In this document: piece by piece, positions 37,201 through 48,000 of the stretch
Layout: every line of letters begins with the position of its first letter
Position numbering within the stretch: the first letter of the stretch is position 1
Assembly (NCBI GenBank): GCA_026182355.1
Contig: JAPFBL010000549.1
Location: forward strand, 119,339-183,338
Source of the DNA: Hermatobates lingyangjiaoensis
Taxonomy: Eukaryota; Arthropoda; Insecta; Hemiptera; Hermatobatidae
Direction: 5' to 3'
Length of the DNA stretch: 64,000 bases
The notes under the pieces: generated by a model
Told to the model about the DNA's origin: nothing
Databases searched by the model: none
What the model saw: only the letters and a program-made list of their open reading frames with translations
Translations under genes and position numbers: made by a program

Positions 37201-39901
37201 CTTATGTTATGACCTGTGAAGATGGGAGTAGTTGCCCCAATGAGGATACAGTATCGCTCAAACAAATTTCCTTCCCTCCAATAGAATATTGGTCTTTATT
37301 TTTCTCATCAGAACGATCAATCTAACCCAGACCCACATACTTAAGATTTCAGGAAGACTCCCCCTTCAAACCTCTTTCTAAATCATCGTCCACTTGTTGA
37401 GGAAGGCGATTTTAGTGCCATCGAGCATGAGACTCTCTAGAAACCCTCCACTCCCATCTAAATCCTCCTTCTGTCTGCTCACTGGCCACAGCTCCCTCAG
37501 ACCCAACTGCTGGGTCTGTTGAGGGTTGAGATGAAGGTAGTTAGCCTTGAGAAGTGTCCTTGTGCCATATTAAAGACAGGACAATATCAATGAGGAACAC
37601 AACGTTCAAGGTTAATGTACAGGCATACTGATAAGCAAAGCGTACAATGATACGATGCCACATTTTGGCGTTGGACAATATTAAAAAAAAGAAACCTTAA
37701 AAACCGAAGCAGGAATCTTAATGGATATCAACACCTCTTATTTATAATCACAAAGCAACCTACAGGCTTATTAACGCAGGAGTCTAATAGAATTTGTCAT
37801 TAATCATTTGAGGCCGACATCTTTATCACCATCTATGGTGGACAAAAAATGCCACCAACTCCACATAAGAAAATAATCAATATTTAATTTTTCCCAAAAC
37901 TAAAGGTAAGCTTCAAACTTACCCAAGTTGTCTTGAGATGCTCTCCAACCTCTCAACCAATGACTGATGAGACGTCACTTTGAGATTCTGATGAACAGTA
38001 TCCAAACACTTCTGTAGCTGACTCCTCTCAACATTATCTATTGAGAAACGTTTTTCCTGAAAAAATAAAAGAAGACAATTTCAGCTTCAACTAAACGAAA
38101 CGAAAGAGATTTTCCATTACAAACAAATTAACAAATATGACATAAATTTGTTCCATACAGAGGAAAATAAAACATTAGAAAAGACAGGAGCGGGTAAAAA
38201 CAATAGGATTTTTATATAGTATGTATAAAAAGAGTTACAACGGTATAACATAAAACAAAAAACCGTTAATGGAAAGACACAATAATGCATAAATTTAAGC
38301 GGTCTCGAGGATATCCGAAAATTAATAATCATGAAACTTCCATGAATTTTAGAATTTCAGTACATTTTTAAAATTAAATAAATCATTTATTTCTGTAAAT
38401 TACAGAAAATAATAATTTTAATTAGATAAATTTCATATTTTTATCTTACAGTTAAAGATAAACATAATTAGTTTCAATAAATCTCACATACTTTTACTGA
38501 GGTAGAATTCATGTTTTACTTGAATACCTCAGGTTCAATTTAGGTTTTGCTCGAAAAAATATATTTTGGTTTTGAAAATTCGAATTACTAAGTTTTTGTG
38601 ATCTCTTGTATGTTCCTTTCTTTCTGCGAATTTAGTAACGTATTCGGAAAAACTATCCAAACTGGACAACACAAATTGAAGTAGTAAGAAAAGTAACACA
38701 TACAGTAAATTAACATATTGTAGGGTAAAAATCTAATGAAATGGTCTCCACATATAAAAATTTTAATGATATAAACAACGCGTTTAAAACACGTAGTGTT
38801 CTTCCTCAGGCATCAACTAAAAAATTCAATGACACCAGAGAGTTATCTATAGTTACATATCTATAGATATTTTTTAGTTAATACCTGAGGAAGAACACTA
38901 CGTGTTCGAAACGCGTTGTTTATATCATTAAAATTTTTATATGTGGAGACCATTTCATTAGATTTTTACCCTACAATGAGTAAATACCACATAATAACTG
39001 TGATTGCACTACATTAGAAATTAACATATACTATTTCCTAACTTTTGGCAAAACCACTTCCCTTTCCAAAACAAAAATTAGAAATAGCAAGTGTGTTTAT
39101 ATAAATGTATTACTTTTGGTCATATTTAAACATACTCTTCTATAAGATTAAAACAGAAAAAAAAACAACGAAAAGTTTTAATCTTCTAGAAGAGTATGTC
39201 TTTTAATTTCTCTATGTTTCATAATCTACATTGAACTTTATTTGTCCGTTTCGGATCATATTTTCATCTAAAAAGTGTATATATATACACGTTCAAACAA
39301 CAATAAGAAATGGAAAAAAAATACTGAGATCTTTCAACCGTAACAAGCAGTCTTCGTGAGAGTTCAAAAACTCAAGTTTTTTTTTTCATTTCTTATTGTG
39401 ATTTGAACACTGATTGTTGTTTCACAGACCAGGTCCTGATAAAAAATTGTGGTTTGAACACTGATTGTTGTTTCACAGACCAGGTCCTGATAAAATTTCA
39501 TTTTGTAGGCCTAGGAAAACAATTTAAAAATAAAGAACAAAACATCAGCAATAAAAGTGTAAATTGATATATATATCTATGTATATTTAAGGCGATTGTC
39601 TTATAAATTATCATAAAACTACACTTCTTTAACCAATGAGTTCTTTATTTGAGATTCTACTAACCAAAATTTCGAAGAAGATAGAGTAGGTCGAAAGCTT
39701 GGTTAGGAAAATAAATCATGCTGGTTAAATAAGTGTAACTTTGTGCTAAACATAATAATAATAATAATCTAATTAGGTTTTGCATACCAATAGTGTCATT
39801 CTGAGGGCCTTTGCAAACTCGACGAAGGAACGATATTGGCTAGCTTTCGACCTCAGCTTTTCCATAAGCATTTCCATTTGCCATTCTTTGGATTTATCCA
39901 T
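23898..39901 (-). CDS. MED1: Mediator complex subunit 1 (MED1), complete
   Basis: Ten exons on the minus strand join in frame: 39901-39788, 38056-37923, 36535-36394, 33333-33090, 31958-31766, 30269-30047, 28044-27864, 26879-26678, 26602-25355 and 25281-23898, about 1354 residues. MED1 is the Mediator middle-module subunit through which nuclear receptors and other activators reach RNA polymerase II. The N-terminal MED1 domain (residues 10-500) is recognisable throughout: [65 protein letters not shown] and [16 protein letters not shown]. The rest is a disordered S/K/P-rich tail with a run of nine Asp, basic NLS-like clusters (KKRKRK), the island [10 protein letters not shown] and the end [13 protein letters not shown], all typical of MED1. 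ATG 39901 is chosen because [12 protein letters not shown] leads straight into the domain. The last junction is uncertain (see the 25282-25354 entry). Confidence 0.95.
25282..25354 (-). other. MED1: MED1 micro-intron or frame break
   Basis: The exon-9 frame stops at a TAA at 25353-25351, while the remaining 460 residues of MED1 are open one frame over. A 73-base intron (GTAAGG donor after 25355, TTCTTCTAG acceptor before 25281) restores the frame, and so does a 37-base intron using the earlier TTCTAG. Yet the skipped bases translate in the second frame as [20 protein letters not shown], exactly the style of a MED1 tail. A one-base length error in the A run at 25355-25359 would join the frames with no intron at all. 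Confidence 0.6.
28285..28480. repeat. Foldback element, family F2 copy
   Basis: The left arm has 'agtaagaaatcagaaaaaag' and 'actaagatcagccgcaacaag'-like sequence; the right arm has 'cttgttacggttcaaagatc' and 'tttctgatttcttacttt'. The box is degenerate here (TGACGA A GACCA, then CAAAG). An inner small palindrome around 'cagccgcaacaagcagttacggctg' interrupts the left arm. It lies in MED1 intron 6. Confidence 0.8.
28610..29560. other. Unresolved block in MED1 intron 6
   Basis: Less AT-rich than its surroundings, with short open frames only (for example 28785-28991). It may be a decayed retroelement fragment. I find no terminal repeats or recognisable motifs. Confidence 0.3.
29590..29905 (-). 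mobile_element. tRNA-derived SINE
   Basis: On the minus strand the element begins GCCAGGATAGCTCAGTGG, a tRNA-like A box, followed about 35 bases later by GGTTCGTTACC, a B box, which is the internal Pol III promoter of a tRNA. The body then has 'cgatttattcac', 'gaataaatctgag', 'gaggacgttaaatcgtcg' and 'gagcctgtacgatgtc'. The same body is found at 49905-50243 (-), 51297-51640 (+) and 53545-53880 (+). It lies in MED1 intron 6. Confidence 0.88.
30440..30610. repeat. 5S-like and tRNA-like SINE remnant
   Basis: The run 'ggtatcacgcatccaagtac' looks like the complement of the 5S rRNA stretch around its 'GTACTTGGATGGGAGAC' box. About 110 bases on, 'ggttcaaatccc' is a perfect tRNA B box. Either could be a degenerate SINE head; the arrangement is too worn to choose. 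Confidence 0.45.
31187..31281. repeat. (GA)n microsatellite
   Basis: About 95 bases of uninterrupted GA in MED1 intron 5. The open frame across it (Arg-Glu repeats) is an artefact. Confidence 0.97.
31420..31730. repeat. Broken F2-type foldback
   Basis: The left part has 'cacatgaaataaacata' and 'cagataagaaatgga'. The right part has CTGATGA, A, GACCAGTTGTTATACTTA, AAAG and 'gatctaaagtctgta', a worn copy of the F2 box. The arms no longer pair well. Confidence 0.5.
32190..32390. repeat. Foldback element, family F2 copy
   Basis: 'gaaaaaagactaggatcttt' and 'gtggtcttcgtcag' on the left; 'gatgaccacttgttacag', 'ttgaaagatcatagtctttt' and 'gcttactgtggtttgga' on the right. It lies in MED1 intron 4. Confidence 0.85.
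32433..32510. repeat. Short palindrome
   Basis: 'tcaattttctaggttcaaa' and 'tttgaacctagaaaattga' are exact reverse complements around a loop of about 20 bases. The phrase 'aggttcaaa...ctc...attgcca' recurs in the large foldback at 56530-56960, so the two are probably related. Confidence 0.85.
32585..32700. repeat. Foldback element with CTGATGA box in the loop
   Basis: 'aaggtaacacagagatagaa' and 'acaggcataactc' on the left are returned by 'gagttatgcctgt' and 'ttctatctctgtgttacctt' on the right. The loop has CTGATGA followed by CAAAGATCGTC and GAAAT. The arm sequence matches 4850-4890. Confidence 0.9.
32725..33025. repeat. Long foldback followed by a minimal CTGATGA box
   Basis: Arms of about 110 bases: 'aaatataacaacattttttt' against 'aaaaaaatgttgttatattt', 'gaagtcttcaggatt' against 'aatcctgaagacttc', and 'ttgaaggagtcttgatctgc' against 'gcagatcaagactccttcaa'. 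Just past the right arm, at 33000-33020, stands CTGATGA, T, a GTT/AAC stem with a GT loop, then GAAAG: the shortest version of the shared box. Confidence 0.9.
33580..33910 (-). repeat. Dispersed repeat R1, copy 3, internally multiplied
   Basis: Read on the minus strand it carries the R1 phrases. On the plus strand 'gattttgacgg', 'acatgttt' or 'acacgtttt' and 'aagtaaagtacagag' recur two to four times, so part of the unit is repeated in tandem. It lies in MED1 intron 3. Confidence 0.6.
33920..35450. other. AT-rich intron stretch
   Basis: Part of MED1 intron 3. I see only low-complexity AT-rich sequence and a short (GTTT)n run near 34887-34903. Confidence 0.7.
35455..35905 (+). repeat. Penelope-like terminal region with structured box
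   Basis: At about 35655-35685 stands CTGAAGA, T, a GACTGG/CCAGTC stem with AAG loop, then GAAACATG: the strongest stem of all boxes in this window. It is followed by 'ttaattaacatcatccaacg' and a short open stretch reading [19 protein letters not shown]. Such a box followed by an open frame is what I would expect at the 5' end of a Penelope-like retroelement. No reverse transcriptase is left. Confidence 0.55.
36895..37860. other. Unresolved intron block of higher GC
   Basis: Part of MED1 intron 2, clearly less AT-rich than its surroundings, especially 37100-37600 ('ctcactggccacagctccct'). It may be an old inserted element. I find no inverted ends, Pol III boxes or protein motif. Confidence 0.35.
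38720..38990. repeat. Foldback element, family F3
   Basis: Arms of about 95 bases: 'gtagggtaaaaatctaatga', 'aatggtctccacatataaaa' and 'aacaacgcgttt' are mirrored by 'aaacgcgttgtt', 'tttttatatgtggagaccat' and 'tcattagatttttaccctac'. The right arm has CTGAGGA, A, GAACAC/GTGTTC around TAC, then GAAACGCG. It ends in 'gagtaaataccacata', a tail shared with 50505-50660, 62005-62275 and 63595-63725. It lies in MED1 intron 1. Confidence 0.9.
39133..39265. repeat. Small palindrome plus short dispersed repeat
   Basis: 'actcttctataagattaaaa' is mirrored by 'ttttaatcttctagaagagt'. The following 'tttatttgtccgtttcggat' matches 2545-2568. Confidence 0.75.
39285..39500. repeat. F2-type foldback with a 50-bp tandem duplication at its edge
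   Basis: 'gttcaaacaacaataagaaa' on the left and 'tttcttattgtgatttgaac' on the right form the arms; the left arm carries the reversed box (ttcaaccgtaacaagcagtc). Right after it, a 50-base unit starting 'ttgaacactgattgttg' occurs at 39403 and again at 39453, almost unchanged: a recent duplication. Confidence 0.8.
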
Positions 39902-42016
39902 TGTTTTGGTCGGTCCTAGAATGCAAAAAAATCAATATTACCATTAGTTAATTAAAAAACAATAAATTTATTAAAAATTTTAGATTCTTCAAAATAACAA
40001 AACTTATTACAATTCTTATAGATTGTATTATTTTTTTTTCTTCCAAAGAAATAAACATTGTTAGAATTATAAACCTCCTTATCTGCAAGGCAGTCCTCTT
40101 TTCTTGACTTCTTTCAGACACTCAGTGTTAAAATTTTCATCCCTAAATTTATTCATACACTGTTATCTTTATATGGGTGGCCACATTCGCTTTCTACATT
40201 CAAATAAACACCTAACCATGCGTGTTGATGTTTTAAAAGTTGATTGTAGATATTGGGGTTTTTTAACCAACATGAATATAGATTTCAATGTTGAATGGTA
40301 AAATAACGTTTAAGATGTTATAAAAATATAAGTTTTATTTTACAAAATATAAAAAAACATTTTTTTATCTTATTATTCTTTAATTTGAATTAAATTTTCA
40401 TTAAGTTTTGCTTCAGGTCTAATAGTTCCTAAACAAAACTTATACTGTACTCTTACTGTTGAAACAGCGCCACTGTAGAATACAGTTTTTTTACTTTACT
40501 TCATTTGTGGCTCCTATTACTTCACACCTGCATTAATGGTGCGAATACATACTTCATTTCTAAGTAAATGTGTCTGACTTGCAAATATTCTGCCTTATCC
40601 AATAATCCTGAATTGTTAAGAAAGAAGCAAAGATTTAATTCTATTCAAAAAATACGGCATTCGACTTTGCTATAGAATAAACATTAGGCTAGAGTTAGTT
40701 TCGGACCAAAAATCGAAAACAATGATAATCATGAGACCGGTTGATAAATTAAAATTTGCTATAACATGCAGCATATTTTATAAACTCACGTGATTTTAAA
40801 TTTGATATGATTGAGGCTACATTGGTTTAGAAATAATTAAGTTCTAGCTATTTACCTCTCAATTATTATTTGAAATGAGATACTGTTAATCTGGAATTTC
40901 GAAGGCTTCATTAACAAAACCACTGAAAGGATACGGTTAGTCTCCTAACAGTAAAGCCCGATAACTCCATATGACCCTACAAATAAAAAGAATATTCCAG
41001 AAGATATCAGAAACAATAGCTTTATTCATCACTGCATTATGAAATAAAATTTTTGATAGAAATGGAAGGTTATACGACCCTTTGTTCTTGAAACATACAA
41101 TGAAACAACATTTAAATTTCTAATCATTTTGTGAGCCCATTTTGTTTATATATGTTATCTTGCAAACAGGATGCAAGAAATAGGGCTTTCCGAAATATGT
41201 TTCCATTCATCATTGCTTAGAAGCTTACATTTTCATTTAGTACTATTAAATTTAGTCACCCTAAGTTACACTCAAAATTATATTCTTATAGAGGTAATTT
41301 TAAATACTTACATGGGAGAAAGGTATGTCAAAATTTTAGAATTGGAGAGCAAGTGTATCATTCATAAACAAATTTGTGCTTACGAATTACACTATCAGAA
41401 GAATAATTTCATACAAAGCACATGGATTGAAATTACTTACCAGTTGTACTGTTGACCCGCATGCTATTCAGTTCGGCAGAACGAAATATTCACAGTATTT
41501 CATTATGAGTTTCAAGGAAATGGATACTAACGAACTCTTACCGCAAACCATTCGACTAAAGCAGTTCATTGATTCCATACATTCATAACGTTGAAACTAA
41601 TCTAAAATAATATTAAACCTACTCTAAATTAATTGTACAACACATAGTAAAACTTCACATCTCGCGACAGTCACTCTGCTTCAACCATCAATGAACAAAA
41701 AACCAGCTGTCCTAACATAAGTTATGTCCCAAAACTGAAAGCAGTTTATGCTCACAAAAATGCATAAAATCTAGCTTTTAGAAGACAAATTTTTTTCTTC
41801 AATAAAATTATATATTTATATTTCTGAAGTATTAAGATAAGGTAAAATTTTGTTTTGAATATTTTTTATACTATACATAATTTTAGAACATTATAAATGT
41901 ATTCAATTAATATACAAGATCGGTGTTTATAACCTCCTTTAAAAGGTTAAATAGCTGTGTGTACAACATGTTCTGTGGTTATTTGTGTGAATGTGTGAAG
42001 TAGATTATTTTTTATA
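39902..42016. promoter_or_regulatory. Intergenic region between the divergent MED1 and WDR75 genes
   Basis: The two start codons are 2115 bases apart on opposite strands, so promoters and 5' UTRs of both genes should lie here, unless upstream non-coding exons place them elsewhere. It is AT-rich with no GC-rich island, no foldback and no recognisable transposon, in contrast to the introns on both sides. I cannot mark individual promoter elements. Short open frames at 41171-41588 show no protein-like composition. Confidence 0.5.
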
Positions 42017-45000
42017 ATGAGTATCCACAAGTCCAAAAATGCTCGGAAACATGCCAAACAGTCATCTTGTACTGTTGTAAATAGGAGGCGTGGAGGTGGT
42101 TCATTAATTGAAAATCCAGTTGTATTTTCTTCAGATCTCAAGTAAATAGTTTGTTGTAAAGATATTATTTATTAATAGTCTCGAAATGTTTATCGGCTAA
42201 ACACAACCTGAAATTTTTTCTCTATATTATTTTTTCCTGTCTTAATCTTAATTTAATTTAACAGTTAAAACTATTCAAAATAGTATATTCGTTTGAGTTT
42301 CAGTAGGTTCAGAAACGTATGATCCTGAAAAACTATCGTTATTGTTTCATCAACATTCTTAAAAAAAATGTTATTCTCATTGGGTTTCAATAGGTCAATC
42401 TGGACTGTTTTTTAATGACTGTTGAGCAGTATTCAGTCCGAAAATCTTCTATTGTTTCTGAATATTTTCCTAACAGATTTGATTTTGATTTGAGTTTTCT
42501 TTCAGATACGTTTACGTCAACGGTGGCGGAGTTGTAAAAGTGTTCAGCGTTAAGACAGGAGAATGTGTCAGAGTCCTTGAATATGATATGAAATATGGTG
42601 CTATTTGTGGTATATTTCTACATGAGGATGTTCTATACACTTTGACTACCAAGTTTTTTTTGCTAATGTTAAATCCAAAGAGTGGAATTCTTTTGAAACA
42701 CATGGTAAAATAAATGCATTTAAACTTATTTTTAAGGCAGGATACTGAACAAAACCTTTACTGTAAATAAACCCTTGTTCTGTTTTGGATCCTATGGTAT
42801 TTTCATTTTTTTGAAAAATTCGTTTCGACTATAGTTTTCATATTTTGAATTATGTATTTTTAAGTGTTCATGTTATTCTGATAGAACTGTAATTTCATTT
42901 AATATATTTAGAAATTTTGGTCTTGGGCATAAACAGTGCTGTAGAGTTGGAGTCGTTCGATAAATGTAAAGATTTAATTAAATTAAATAATGTTCGAATA
43001 TGTAGATCTTCATATGTAGGAATGGACGTGCTATATAGGAATCTTTCGGTCTCGTTAAATATCCCTACTCTAAATATGCTTGAGTTAGACAAAATGTAAG
43101 ACACCCAATGCAGAATCAACCGGGTATCTCGGCTCGCACATTACTAGAAGTGGCACCAAATAATAATGGGCCACACTTTGAGCCCTTAGAACATTACTAA
43201 CAGGTGAAAACATATAATTGTGGGAATTATAAAATAAAGGAAACTAAACTTTGCCCTTAGGGCAAATAGGATTAGAGACTTCAGGAGTCTAACTGCCATT
43301 AGGATGTTAAACTGAATTAATTAAATATATTAAAAAAACTAATGTGTTTTACATTGTACATAAATTGCATACATCAATCTGCCAACTGTATTTGAATCAT
43401 TATCGTTATAGGAAGAGTAGAACAAAATATAAGTGAATCATAATTCGGGGTGGGTTAACAAAGTAATTAACGGAAAGAACTTCTATTTATTTTTCTATCA
43501 GAATAAGAACCGTAAACTAAGAGTAAAAATATGTAATCTTGTAATCAATACTATTTATTTACTAATGTAATAAATTTGTTATTTATTACCAATGTAGCTA
43601 CTGTTTATGTGACGACTGTTTGAATTGAAACCGGTAGCTGGTAATCAAAGGTAACTTCTTAATTATTTATGAATTCTGTCTTTATTTATTTATGAACCTT
43701 TGAACAAAATTAAATGTCGATAAACTAATAATTGAGGGATACTTACCTCATTTTCATCCAAATTAGATCCCAAGTGATTAGACCAAAAGGGATCAATAGG
43801 TGTAAACTCTTTTCAGCTGTTACCATTGGACAGAAGGGAATATCGATGGACTAATAACTGAGACATAGTGTTCAGTGTTTTGTCCTTTCTGAGGATAACG
43901 TGCCAATTATGACCAAAAGTAACCTTCGATATAGTGTGTTCCTCATGTACCTTCTATGAGGATGAACTTACATGCATTCATATTTAAATCTGGATTCCAG
44001 TTTTATTCGTTTAGACTAATTCAAAATGTCTATCTGTATTATTTCAGAAATTGGGTTGCCGATTTGGTACAGAAGTAACAAGGGCTTATCCAATGCCGAG
44101 TTTAACTGATTCTTCAACCGTAGATGTCTGTATTGTTGTTAAAAATGTACATGATTGTATATTAAAATGTTTTTCCATTGACACAGGAAAACATCTTCGT
44201 CATCCTTTAGATAATATTCCGTAAGCATTTTTTTTTTAAACTAGTAACTTGTTGTTTGTTTTATATGTATAAAGTTGTTTCTTGAAAAAAATTTTTTAAA
44301 CTTGTTTCAGAGTATCTGATAGGCAATATTCTGTGTCTTTTGGAGGTTGTCCTAAAGAAAGGATTGCAGCTTGTATTCATAAGTATAGTCTTCGTGTATT
44401 TGCGTTGGATGGAAGTGCTTCCACGCCCGAGTAATTTATTTATAATTTTTCAATTTAGTTATGTATTTAATTGAATGGATCCATGTGAATTATACCTTAC
44501 TGATATACCTATGACTTTGACCTAGTTTTCTCTGATATTGTGACCGATATTCTGATTCTATGTTTAAAGCAGAGATTTCCAAAGTAGTTCCGCGGAACCG
44601 AGGGGTTCCTTAACGGACTGTCTGGAGATCCGCGAAAAACATTTAGAGAAAACATTTTTGTGTATTTTTTTTAGTGGGTATGGGTTTATTCTGTGTTTCT
44701 TATGAATCATGAAACCGAATAATACTTATACACATAAGTAAAAGTGGCCAAAATTTTATTCATATTTAGGATGAATCACTAGTCAGTTTTTGGAGCTATC
44801 TGATTCCCAAATTTCTTTCTATTGTAAAAATAGCACTTCACACATTGCTATGTAAAACCGCTTTTCCTTTTATACTGCCATAAAAACTAAATACCAAAGT
44901 AGACTTAATGCTCGGTCTGACTTGAGAATCAAACTTTCAACTATAAAAACCAAAAATGATTACAAAATAAACTTTGTGTTAAAGTTACTAATAATTCTGT

Positions 45001-48000
45001 TTCATGTGTTATGTACCTGTGGAAGATATGAAAATTAAAATCTTTTATTTTTTTAATTTTTCTTCAAAAAATACGCATTGCAGTAATATTACTTTTTAAT
45101 TATTTTTAAACATTCATACTATTTATAAAGGCATATGAAAATATTTATATTATGATTGTATAAAATCATTAGAATCTGGTGTTCTTGGGAAAGTTACTGA
45201 GGCAAAAAGGGTTCCGCGTCGAAAAAAGTTTGAAAAACTCTGGTTTAAAGAAATGCCTATACATTTAAAATTAGTGATCAAACCATAATAAGAAATGTGA
45301 AAACAAGACTAAGATCTTGTTACGGTTGAAAGATCTTAGTCTTGTTTTCACATTTCTTATTGTGGTTTGATCATTGATTGTTATTTCACGTGTTTATGTG
45401 AAATCTTTTTATATAAAATGAGATATAAAAATATATACTTTTGATCAGCAAACATGAAAAATTTTATTTTATGGATTTTGATTGTTATTGTACAAAATGA
45501 GTCATACAATTAATATATTTAGTTAATGAGGTAACAGAACAATATACTTATAATTGGTTACAAGTTCATTGTGTGGTATTACACAGGACATAGTTCAGTC
45601 TATGCGAGTTCTCTTGTTGAACTGCCACTATGACCCAAACTACCCTACTTAACAATCTAAAAATGTACCTGCTTTCATTTTGATTATGTTTGAGTATTTC
45701 ATTTAACTTGGAGTTAGGGGTACTTAAAAATTAGTTCAAGCATAGTGTATACAATGTTTTTACACAATCTTTATTTATCGAGTTTTGTCCAGCGTCAAAA
45801 ACACTGTTCAACAAAACATCTTTAAGCCAACGTTTAGTCTGTATTTGCAGACATCTTCAGCTCAACATTAGTACACAATTGATTACAAAGACATGAAAAA
45901 AATGAGTTATATTATTTATATGAGTAAATATAAAAGTTTAAATTGATAGTTTGTATTCTGTCAACTGCATTACGCTCTTTGTGACATTTTTACAAAACTT
46001 TATTTAAGATTTTGGTAATCCAAAGGTTATTTAGCTTTATAATGTTTTTTTTTTGTTTTCATCTCTGTCGCGAATAAAAACGATATTTCTTTGTAGAAAT
46101 ATACGAGAGCTGATATACACCTGGGTCACTGAATTTGATGTAGACTTGTTATTTTTATTGTAATATTACTCTTACAATACGTAAAATTAGTATTAATGAA
46201 ATATTGGTAGTAAGGCAATATATAATTCAAAATTTTAAGCTTATTGAGAAGTATCCTAAAATTAGTAGCCATTTTGTTGCTATAAGGAAAAAGCTCGTAT
46301 CAAAAAATGTACTCTAATTCTCATAGCTTCATGTTGCCCGATAATTGTATAATACTTGTGAGTTCTTTAAATCTCCACCTAGAGCATTAAATATGTGTCT
46401 CCGGATTGAGATTTGTTATCTAATCAACCTTTAGATTACAGAGCATTAAATTTTTAGATTCATACATTCTTTCATTCGCATAAACGAAAAGGCAACATCA
46501 AATAAAAGTTTATTATCGATTGGATTTGCAGTTTTGCGCATATAGTTTCAAGAATTAAATATTTAATTACTCATTAAAATTTCTTCAAATTTCATTTATC
46601 ATTCTTTGTTGCTCTATTCTGATGAAAAAATAAAAAAACGGACAACTTCAACAAGTACAACGGGTTGTCAGTTATCCGAAGTGGAGTTTCAAGTTTTTAG
46701 AGCTAAATTGCCTTTTGAGGTGATTAGAATTTAATTATTTTTTATAATATATTAATTTATGTTGATTTTTTCCTACAAAATTTCATCTTTCTATAGTTAG
46801 CTCTTTAGCGTAAAAAAATCTGAAATCACTAAATATATTAACAAACAAATTATTCATTTCATCCTCTCTGAAGGTCCTATTTTTTGGTATAATTTCATTA
46901 AGTTTGGTCAAACCTTGTGATCAATTGTCGTGTATCAAGCTTTCACAATGAAACAGCAGTTAAAATTTTTACATTTTATTACAAAAAAATGATAATATTG
47001 GTTATGTATTATTGTTAATAGAGATTGTCAAGCAGTCCTTCATTAATACATATATTTAAAAACGTTATGCCCGTAATCACTTTATTTAGCTTTGTTGAAT
47101 ATTTTTCCAAACTTCGGAACCTTTTCTTCAATTCAGGTTTATTCAAATCAAAGATTTGACCACCATACTTCTTCAAATTTATATTTGACATGTTTCGGTG
47201 CTTTCATTCACCATCTTCAGAAATAAACAATTTTACTAAACTTAACAGCAACTAATACAAAAAAAAGTAATGCAAAATTAGACTGATTATGTAAACATTT
47301 TAAGCAGGCTACACAGCCAGGTTTGAGGTTGACAGTGATGGAAGGCAACCTCCTGAGAAGATACTACTTCTTACACTGGGACTCCCTAGAGAGTCACATT
47401 CTTGGGCGAGGAACCACAACCACCATGAATCCAACACCAACGACTTGGCATGTGGGCCAACTTAGAGAAATCCCCCTACCACCGCCCCGGGGTGCCGACA
47501 GTATGTTAAGAGCTCTCTAGTAGAACTGAAGCCTAGGTCCTACTGTTAGCCAGTCTACGCAATCAGCGTAACCTGTTGCTGACTCTCACGGGGAGGACGC
47601 CGAAGGATAAGCACATGGGAATCAGTCTGCCTTCCCACAGAAGGAGAACCCTCCCAGGGGAGAGGCCCCTGAGCCCTCTTGAGAGCATATTTATAGAGGA
47701 CTAATGGATATCAGTGTTTAATTATTAGAAAATTCACTTTTGATTGTGCACTAGTTTCAACCATGGAAGAACCAAATTGCGAGAGGTGCCAATTGCATAT
47801 GGTGTCACCTATCCAAGTGTCAACCATTCCCAGTGTTGCTTGACTTCAGTACTATGACAAGAATCGGTGTATTCAATAAGGCTGTGGCTGATAGCGTTTT
47901 ATTATTATTTGTTTCAGTTTAAAACCCCTGAGAAATAATTACTGGACCAGTGTGTGTTGTCATCCTAGAGAAGCATGTGTTGTTGCAGGAGATTCATTGG

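Noticed and set aside
41171..41588. Two small open frames upstream of WDR75
   Set aside because: No protein-like composition, motif or splice context; chance frames in the divergent intergenic region.
47323..47520. 65-residue frame in the GC-rich block
   Set aside because: It lies inside a repeat body and shows no recognisable domain.
47800..47888. Functional 5S rRNA gene
   Set aside because: Too many substitutions over the whole length and no clear T-run terminator after a full-length copy.
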